Positions 13,728 through 18,867 of a DNA stretch of 18,867 bases are shown here, piece after piece; position 1 is the stretch's first letter; every line of letters begins with the position of its first letter. The stretch spans positions 1 to 18,867 of the forward strand of contig JBFHGJ010000113.1 in NCBI GenBank assembly GCA_041583135.1, written 5' to 3'. Below the pieces are notes generated by a model, which worked only from the letters and a program-made list of their open reading frames with translations, made no database searches and was not told where the DNA came from. Source of the stretch: JABSOG01 sp041583135 (GTDB lineage Bacteria > Pseudomonadota > Gammaproteobacteria > Enterobacterales > Alteromonadaceae). A program made the position numbers and the translations under genes.

Positions 13728-16388
13728 ATGAAAAAACAGTACGCCTCGTATCTCGATACCATCGACTTTTTAACCCAAGCCATGGGTGAACACCCAGAGC
13801 TTGTGCGCATTCAATCTATCGGTGAGACTTGGGAAGGCCGCCCAATCATGATGGCAACCCTCTCTCAAGATGTTGCCTACGCCGAGTTAAAACCCGCCAT
13901 GCTCTACACTGGTTCAATCCACGCCCGAGAATGGATAGGCAACGAGCTGGCGCTCAAATTCATCAAGCACATATTGGAAAACTATAAAACCGACCCTAAG
14001 CTGTTGTCGTCACTAACCCGCAGCACATTGTACATCGTGCCATGCTTAAACCCCGACGGCTTTGAATATTCAAGAACCCACTACTCCTTTTGGCGTAAGA
14101 ACCGCCGCGACAATGGTGATGGCAGTTTTGGTGTTGACTTAAACCGCAATTTTGGCGTTCGCTTTCGTAAAGGCACAGACCCAAGTGCCACCACCTACTC
14201 TGGCCCTCATGCCTTTTCAGAGCCAGAAACCCAGGCGATAAAAGCCTTTGTAGACAGCCACCCCAACATCACCATTGCGCTGGATTATCACTCCCAAGGC
14301 AATGTGTTTTTTCCGGCCCATAAATTCAATCACGAAACCGAAATCGAAGGCACTGATTTAAACGTGTTGTGTGCCAATATGAATCGTGAGATCAAAAAAG
14401 TGACCGGCAGAGAGTATGGGATTCACCGGGGCAAACCGCCGTTTAACCTGATCCACGGCAGCGGCCGCGAGTATTACTACAACAAAGGCATTTTAGCCAC
14501 CGTGGTTGAAGTGGGCACCCGTAATATCCCCGACTACATGGCCAATATGTCGCAAAGCGTCAACGAGAATATTCCGGCGCTACTTTACGCCCTGAGCGAG
14601 GTCAGCAATTACGCACCAAACGCGCCAACAAGACCAGACAACTTTACCATCACCGAAGTGGGCGTATTCGATATCTCCTTAGGCTGGGATTATGTCGAAC
14701 GCTCAGATGTTTACTTTGAAATTTACCGCAGCGAATCACCCAAAGAACCATGTAGTGACGAAAACCTTGTGGCCATCACCAGAGCCACCAGCTTTACCGA
14801 TGTGCAACTACGCAGCGGCCATCAATACTTTTACAACATTCGCGCAGTCGATAAATTCAGCAAAAATAAATCGCCTTTTGCGCCGGAGATCAAACTCAAA
14901 ACCCAGCTCTCAGCCGATGAATTCTCACGCACCCTGTTTCCGGCAAAACGCGACATTGGCTATGTTGGACAGCACACACAGGAAAAAAACCGCGAACACT
15001 TTGGTCACAACTCCTTGTTTATTGGCGTATCGAACGACCGCGGCGTGTGTTATGGCGTGATCCGCTATATCTTGGACAACCTGCCTGAAGATCTACTCAT
15101 CAAAAAAGCCACCTTTTCCCTTTACCCGATGAACCGAGTGGCAGCCAAAATAGAGAAGTACGGCGAGTGGAGCGTCGCCATCTTAGACCCCACCAGCGTC
15201 TCGGACATCAGCGACTTCGAACAAATCGACCAAGCGACACCGATACATACCCTAGGCCAAACCATAGAGTCGGACAAACTGACCCAAGGCAAATGGCGCG
15301 AATGGGTGTTGAATGGCGTAGAACAAGAGATCCTAAAACAGCAGGTCAAGGCCGGAGAACTTCTGCTCAGAATTCAAGGCCCGGCTGAGCTGCCCCTTGG
15401 CAACGACTCACAGATGATGCAATTTGATATCGGTTATGGTCGCTTTGGTGGCGGCATACACTACCGCCCCAACGTTCATCTAATATACACCTTGCCACCT
15501 AAAGAGCTTGCTTTAAAACCTACGGCGCTCAATACCATCTATACCGACGACATTCATCCGGCGACCTTGTGCTCTGGCTTTGATGTTAAGGGCAATATCG
15601 TTTATGGCCAAATGGTATTCACCTTAAGCGACTTGCCGCCGCCGGACAAAACCGTAATTGTAGACGCCTACTTGCAGATGCGGAACAAGAACAGCCTTAA
15701 GACCCAGCGCGACCTGCGCTTTACCATTGAGCTTGCCGAATTGAAAGATCTCGATTTTGCCTCGGTCAAACAGCGGCAGAAAATCGAGTTTATCGGCTAT
15801 GAAGTGTCGAATGCTCAACTCAAAGACAGCAACCGTCATCACTTTATCTTCGATACCTATTGCAAAGAGACTTTAGAAAGGCTCTATAGCGAAAACAAGC
15901 CTTGCTACTTTATTATTCGCGCAACGGCCGCTTCAGATGCCAAAGATGCTTTAATAGACTGGCATAGCGAAGGAGACGAATTTGAGCCGCAGTTGATTTT
16001 AAACTACATCGAGCGCAATAAATCCCGATTGCCGCCACCGGTAGATTTAAACACCAACATCGACAAAGGCATGGTGAAACTCACTTGGTCAAACCCCGAG
16101 AGCGACGACTTTAAAGGCTCGTTTGTGGTGCGTAACCGCTTTCGTCCACCACGCTCGCCATTTGACGGCGTAAAATTATACGCCGGGCAGGATGAGTACA
16201 CCTATGACAACTTCGGTAATGCCAATGTCCCTAAATATTACTCGGTATTCAGCTACGACGAAGTCCCCAACTTCTCATTGCCCACCAGCCTCTACTACAA
16301 AGTCACCGAAGCCATTCCAGTAGACGACGATTTTGACGACTCGCTGCTCAGTGAATATGGCATCGACGACATCCAAAAGGACGCCTAA
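13728..16388 (+). CDS. Large M14 zinc carboxypeptidase with Fn3 and DNRLRE-like domains, no signal peptide
   Basis: This 886-aa protein opens with an M14 catalytic domain (about 1-292). GSIHAREWIG holds the zinc pair (H65, E68), FWRKNRR the substrate arginine, GVDLNRNFG the N139/R140 pair, LDYHSQG the third ligand (H188) and VVEVGTR the catalytic E261. An Fn3-like domain follows (about 298-393), then two DNRLRE-like beta domains (about 400-590 and 598-760), a second Fn3-like domain (about 768-862) and an acidic tail. The first DNRLRE copy contains HNSLFIGVSND and YILDNLPEDLLIKKATFSLY; the second has FTLSDLPP and ends DWHSEGDEFEPQLILNY. M14 enzymes with such modules are usually secreted. Here the first residues are MKKQYASYLDTIDFL, with no signal sequence, and an in-frame TAA upstream rules out a longer start. 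It follows the ATP-grasp pair by 77 nt and may trim the C-terminal residue of their product. Confidence 0.88.
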   Translation: MKKQYASYLDTIDFLTQAMGEHPELVRIQSIGETWEGRPIMMATLSQDVAYAELKPAMLYTGSIHAREWIGNELALKFIKHILENYKTDPKLLSSLTRSTLYIVPCLNPDGFEYSRTHYSFWRKNRRDNGDGSFGVDLNRNFGVRFRKGTDPSATTYSGPHAFSEPETQAIKAFVDSHPNITIALDYHSQGNVFFPAHKFNHETEIEGTDLNVLCANMNREIKKVTGREYGIHRGKPPFNLIHGSGREYYYNKGILATVVEVGTRNIPDYMANMSQSVNENIPALLYALSEVSNYAPNAPTRPDNFTITEVGVFDISLGWDYVERSDVYFEIYRSESPKEPCSDENLVAITRATSFTDVQLRSGHQYFYNIRAVDKFSKNKSPFAPEIKLKTQLSADEFSRTLFPAKRDIGYVGQHTQEKNREHFGHNSLFIGVSNDRGVCYGVIRYILDNLPEDLLIKKATFSLYPMNRVAAKIEKYGEWSVAILDPTSVSDISDFEQIDQATPIHTLGQTIESDKLTQGKWREWVLNGVEQEILKQQVKAGELLLRIQGPAELPLGNDSQMMQFDIGYGRFGGGIHYRPNVHLIYTLPPKELALKPTALNTIYTDDIHPATLCSGFDVKGNIVYGQMVFTLSDLPPPDKTVIVDAYLQMRNKNSLKTQRDLRFTIELAELKDLDFASVKQRQKIEFIGYEVSNAQLKDSNRHHFIFDTYCKETLERLYSENKPCYFIIRATAASDAKDALIDWHSEGDEFEPQLILNYIERNKSRLPPPVDLNTNIDKGMVKLTWSNPESDDFKGSFVVRNRFRPPRSPFDGVKLYAGQDEYTYDNFGNANVPKYYSVFSYDEVPNFSLPTSLYYKVTEAIPVDDDFDDSLLSEYGIDDIQKDA

Positions 16389-16397
16389 GCCAAACAA

Positions 16398-16486
16398 AGT
16401 GTCAGACACCAACTCCAGTTGTTCTGTAGGTTTTTTGCAACTTATTGATTTTAAGCAAAGTCCCTATAATTTTGGTGTCTGACACC
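16398..16486 (-). repeat. About 90-bp inverted-repeat element, copy B (REPIN/MITE-like)
   Basis: The ends are GTGTCAGACACCAA (16399-16412) and TTGGTGTCTGACAC (16472-16485), an exact 14-bp inverted pair. Its reverse complement matches copy A (2733-2822) over most of its length, so the copies face each other across about 13.6 kb. It begins 10 nt after the M14 stop, so it may also act as that gene's 3' hairpin. Confidence 0.75.
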
Positions 16487-16516
16487 TTGGGGAGTTCTTT
16501 ACCTTTCTTTACGCAA

Positions 16517-16548
16517 ATTGCACATTGCTTGCAAACTGATTGCACATT
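16517..16548 (+). promoter_or_regulatory. 10-bp direct repeat with 22-bp period upstream of YHYH operon
   Basis: ATTGCACATT occurs at 16517-16526 and 16539-16548, with TTGCTTGCAA between. The 22-bp period is about two helical turns. The block ends 46 nt before the YHYH gene start, so it suits a regulator binding just upstream of or over the -35. Factor unknown. Confidence 0.45.
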
Positions 16549-16583
16549 TGGTTGCCACAATACCCATCAGTCCCTACTGACTT

Positions 16584-16587
16584 GGAG
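16584..16587 (+). promoter_or_regulatory. Ribosome binding site deciding the YHYH lipoprotein start
   Basis: GGAG, 7 nt before the ATG at 16595. It supports this start over the ATG at 16589 (too close) and the in-frame ATG at 16445, which lies inside repeat element B. Confidence 0.7.
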
Positions 16588-16594
16588 TATGACC

Positions 16595-17683
16595 ATGAAC
16601 AATATAATGAAAACGACTTGGACAAAATCAGTTATCGCCCTGTCATTGCTGTTGGCTTTACAAGGTTGTGGCAGTGGTGCAAGCAGCTCAGTTGTGAGCG
16701 AACAACTACCAAATACCAATTCAACAACCGACACTGGCAACACCACCGACACCAGTACAGACACTAACTCCGGCGATACCACCAGTAGCAGCCAAACCAT
16801 AGATATCACCGACGCCATTTTTAACCAGCGAAGTGCTGACTGTGCCGCCTATACCAATAGCTATACGGCTTCAGCTACCGATATCACGGTCGGCACTGGC
16901 TTTGAGGCGGATATTGCCATCAGCGCAGACAACAACAGCTGCACCTTGACCTCAAACGGCATTCCCAACCATAACTTTAACGACACCTCGGCCCACTTTG
17001 CCTCAAACGTCAGCACCCAATCGCAAACCCTTGAGATCAATCGCGCCCCTGAATTTGCAGCCTCAACCACCGCGCTAAGTCAGCGCACCATCAATGCAGT
17101 GATGCTCAATGGTGTCGTGGTCGATTTGCTCTCAGCAGGTTGTTACGACCCCTCAAGCCCACAAGCCAGCGACGGCAGTAGAGGCGACGATGAAGGCATT
17201 ACGCCAATCGGCTGCCCTGATACACATCCATGGCTTGCCGATCCTCTAGGCGTCTTTCATCACTTTGGCGCAGATGCCCACAATGCGCACGTCCAGCCCG
17301 GCGGACTTTACCACTATCACGGCAATCCCAACGCCATGTTCGACGATAACCCCAGCGACCAAGGCTCGCCGGTCATTGGCTTTGCCGCCGACGGTTTTCC
17401 TATCTATGGCAGCTATTTTTACGATGCGCAAACCGATACCGTGCGCGAAGCCCGCAGTGGTTATACCTTAAAGGCGGTGCGTGAGCCGGTAGACGGCTAC
17501 GATACCCCACCGGGTTTGCCAGACGGTAAATATATCAATGACTGGGAATTCACTAACGCAGGAGATTTGGATGAATGCAACGGCATGACAATCAACGGCC
17601 AATACGGTTACTACGCCATTAACGAATTCCCGTGGATAATGAACTGCTATAAAGGCACACCAAACAGCAGTTTCTATAAGTAA
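16595..17683 (+). CDS. YHYH-domain lipoprotein
   Basis: This 362-aa exported lipoprotein has signal peptide MNNIMKTTWTKSVIALSLLL and lipobox LQGC (C25). A low-complexity Thr/Ser/Asn/Asp linker (about 31-69) comes next, then a folded domain. The YHYH motif is at 239-242 (GGLYHYHGNP), preceded by a His-rich run, GVFHHFGADAHNAHV, and followed by GSPVIGFAADGFPIYGSYFY and a Cys-containing end (DECNGM, MNCYKG). This matches the YHYH domain family, whose function is not established; the clustered histidines suggest metal binding. It is probably anchored to the inner leaflet of the outer membrane. It is 36 nt upstream of a HupE/UreJ-type gene with a strong Shine-Dalgarno, so they form an operon. The upstream control region contains the 22-bp-period repeat. 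Confidence 0.88.
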   Translation: MNNIMKTTWTKSVIALSLLLALQGCGSGASSSVVSEQLPNTNSTTDTGNTTDTSTDTNSGDTTSSSQTIDITDAIFNQRSADCAAYTNSYTASATDITVGTGFEADIAISADNNSCTLTSNGIPNHNFNDTSAHFASNVSTQSQTLEINRAPEFAASTTALSQRTINAVMLNGVVVDLLSAGCYDPSSPQASDGSRGDDEGITPIGCPDTHPWLADPLGVFHHFGADAHNAHVQPGGLYHYHGNPNAMFDDNPSDQGSPVIGFAADGFPIYGSYFYDAQTDTVREARSGYTLKAVREPVDGYDTPPGLPDGKYINDWEFTNAGDLDECNGMTINGQYGYYAINEFPWIMNCYKGTPNSSFYK

Positions 17684-17719
17684 CTCGCAGCCAAAACGAA
17701 ATCTCTAAGGAGTATTACA

Positions 17720-18867
17720 GTGAAAATAAGGCCATTTAAAATCAACAGTCAGCTACTTTTGACCTGTGTCATCTACCTGTTGTCACTGCTTGTGATCAAA
17801 TCGGCCTTAGCCCATCAACAAGGGGTTATCGATACTCATTTCACCCCAAGCCCTAAGACAGTGAAGATGACCTATACCATCCCAACCGCAAAGCTCGAAA
17901 CCATAGGCGCCACACAAAACCCGCTAAGCATTATTGCCCGAGGCTTTGTTATCTCCAATGACAACCAGCCCTGCATAGCCAAACCAGGTATCTCCGCGCC
18001 ATTGGATAACATCAACTCTCAGCAGTTTTTCATCAGCTACCAATGTGCCGACCCACTCGCCAAAGTGGTGATACAAGACCGCTTTGCCGATATCGACGGC
18101 TACCAGAACTTCGCTCGGTTTAGTCTACTCGGCATGGCCAAAAGTGTCACTTTTAGTACCAAAACCCCAAGCCATGAATTTGCCGTCGGCGCCATTTTGG
18201 CGATGAAAAATGCCAGCCTCGCCGAACAAGCACAACCCACCTTTTGGCAAAATCTTTTTGCCTCAAGCGACTACCTACCAGTCGGCTTAGCGCACATCTT
18301 ACTTGGTCCCGACCATGTACTGTTTCTACTGGGTTTAATTTTACTGATCACCAGCACTAGGCAGCTATTGATACTTATCACCTGCTTCACCCTCTCCCAC
18401 AGCGTCGCCCTCGCTTTAGCTGTATTGGATATCATCAACCTATCCGCCGCCGTAATCGAGCCATTAATCGCCCTAAGCATTGTCTACATTGCGGTAGAAA
18501 ACCTCACCAAGCTATCACGTCCACAAAACAGCAAAACCAATCACCAATGGCTTGTGGTCACCCTATTTGGTTTTATTCACGGCTTTGGCTTTTCCTTCTT
18601 ACTCAAAACCATGGGCCACGAAAACGGCCTAGCCTCTGCCCTCGCCTTTTTCAATATCGGCGTCGAAATCGGCCAGCTGATCATCGTGGTGCCGTTGTTT
18701 TTGCTGTTCAATAAACTCCCCACATTCTTACCAAACGCTCAAACGCCACTGCTCTCAAACGGCTTTATTGAGAACGCCAGCACACCAGCGAAGTCACTGA
18801 TATTACCAAAACAAGCCATTAGCCTTGTCACCGGTGCCATTGGGCTTTATTGGCTATTTGAGCGCAC
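17720..18867 (+). CDS. HupE/UreJ-like membrane protein (3' end beyond window)
   Basis: The frame is open from a GTG at 17720 (AAGGAG 7 nt upstream) to the right edge, giving 382 complete codons with no stop. A signal peptide of about 31 residues ends SALA. A periplasmic, mostly beta domain runs to about residue 185. The membrane domain follows: VGLAHILLGPDHVLFLLGL (188-206, with H192, D198, H199), CFTLSHSVALALAVLDII, an ALSIVYIAVENL helix, HGFGFSFLL (H287) and FFNIGVEIGQLIIVVPLF. The paired His/Asp motifs in helices are those of the HupE/UreJ family, which includes Ni/Co permease-like proteins; the N-terminally extended form is uncharacterised. With the YHYH lipoprotein it suggests an envelope metal-handling module. 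The C-terminus is missing. Confidence 0.88.
   Translation, partial: MKIRPFKINSQLLLTCVIYLLSLLVIKSALAHQQGVIDTHFTPSPKTVKMTYTIPTAKLETIGATQNPLSIIARGFVISNDNQPCIAKPGISAPLDNINSQQFFISYQCADPLAKVVIQDRFADIDGYQNFARFSLLGMAKSVTFSTKTPSHEFAVGAILAMKNASLAEQAQPTFWQNLFASSDYLPVGLAHILLGPDHVLFLLGLILLITSTRQLLILITCFTLSHSVALALAVLDIINLSAAVIEPLIALSIVYIAVENLTKLSRPQNSKTNHQWLVVTLFGFIHGFGFSFLLKTMGHENGLASALAFFNIGVEIGQLIIVVPLFLLFNKLPTFLPNAQTPLLSNGFIENASTPAKSLILPKQAISLVTGAIGLYWLFER

Noticed and set aside
9951..16388. Ribosomally made peptide (graspetide/microviridin-type) cluster
   Set aside because: I looked for a short precursor gene with a leader and repeated Thr/Glu/Asp core near the ATP-grasp genes and found none; the ligases also resemble RimK rather than graspetide synthetases.
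16445..16594. Start of the YHYH protein at 16445
   Set aside because: This would place repeat element B inside the coding region and bury the lipoprotein signal 50 residues in; GGAG supports the ATG at 16595.
1..18867. tRNA, rRNA, CRISPR array, integron or prophage
   Set aside because: I saw no cloverleaf-like sequence, no regularly spaced repeat array, no integrase or phage genes; the only dispersed repeat is the roughly 90-bp element pair.

Overview
This 18.9-kb window looks like the chromosome of a marine, Shewanella/Alteromonadales-like gammaproteobacterium. That is an inference from the gene families: a periplasmic Reg_prop propeller sensor, a fused OlsF-type acyltransferase, DapE, YHYH and HupE/UreJ proteins, several Gly-rich lipobox lipoproteins, and REP-like GGTGTCAGACACC palindromes. 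I recognise no tRNA, rRNA, CRISPR array, phage gene or intact transposase.

Layout. Positions 1-1113 (minus) hold the N-terminal part of a large propeller-type two-component sensor that runs off the left edge. Positions 1227-1496 (minus) encode a small two-TM protein. Positions 2592-1560 (minus) are a two-gene operon: an NADPH-dependent FMN reductase-like flavoprotein, then a VOC/glyoxalase-fold protein. A roughly 90-bp inverted-repeat element (copy A, 2733-2822) follows. Positions 6488-2871 (minus) carry three closely spaced genes: an M14-type carboxypeptidase-like protein, an alpha/beta hydrolase, and a PlsC-GNAT fusion resembling the bifunctional ornithine-lipid synthase OlsF. Positions 6841-8274 (plus) encode an AT-rich orphan lipoprotein, and 8470-9675 (plus) encode DapE with an N-terminal extension.

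The most unusual block is 9951-16388. An M20 peptidase of the carboxypeptidase-G2/ArgE type (minus) diverges from a three-gene plus-strand cluster: a RimK-like ATP-grasp ligase; a second ATP-grasp protein carrying a C-terminal helix-hairpin-helix domain; and an 886-aa M14 zinc carboxypeptidase with Fn3 and DNRLRE-like domains but no signal peptide. Two peptide-bond-forming ligase-fold enzymes beside two peptide-bond-cleaving enzymes suggest a pathway that builds and trims an unknown peptide, amide or peptide-tagged molecule. The shared divergent region holds an 11-bp tandem repeat, a 12-bp palindrome and a Pho-box-like motif.

A second copy of the roughly 90-bp element (copy B, 16398-16486, inverted relative to A) follows. 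Positions 16595-18867 (plus) hold a YHYH-domain lipoprotein and a HupE/UreJ-type membrane protein (cut by the right edge). Their promoter region carries a 10-bp direct repeat with a 22-bp period. Together they look like an envelope module, possibly for metal handling.

All functional calls come from reading motifs in the translations. No database search was possible.
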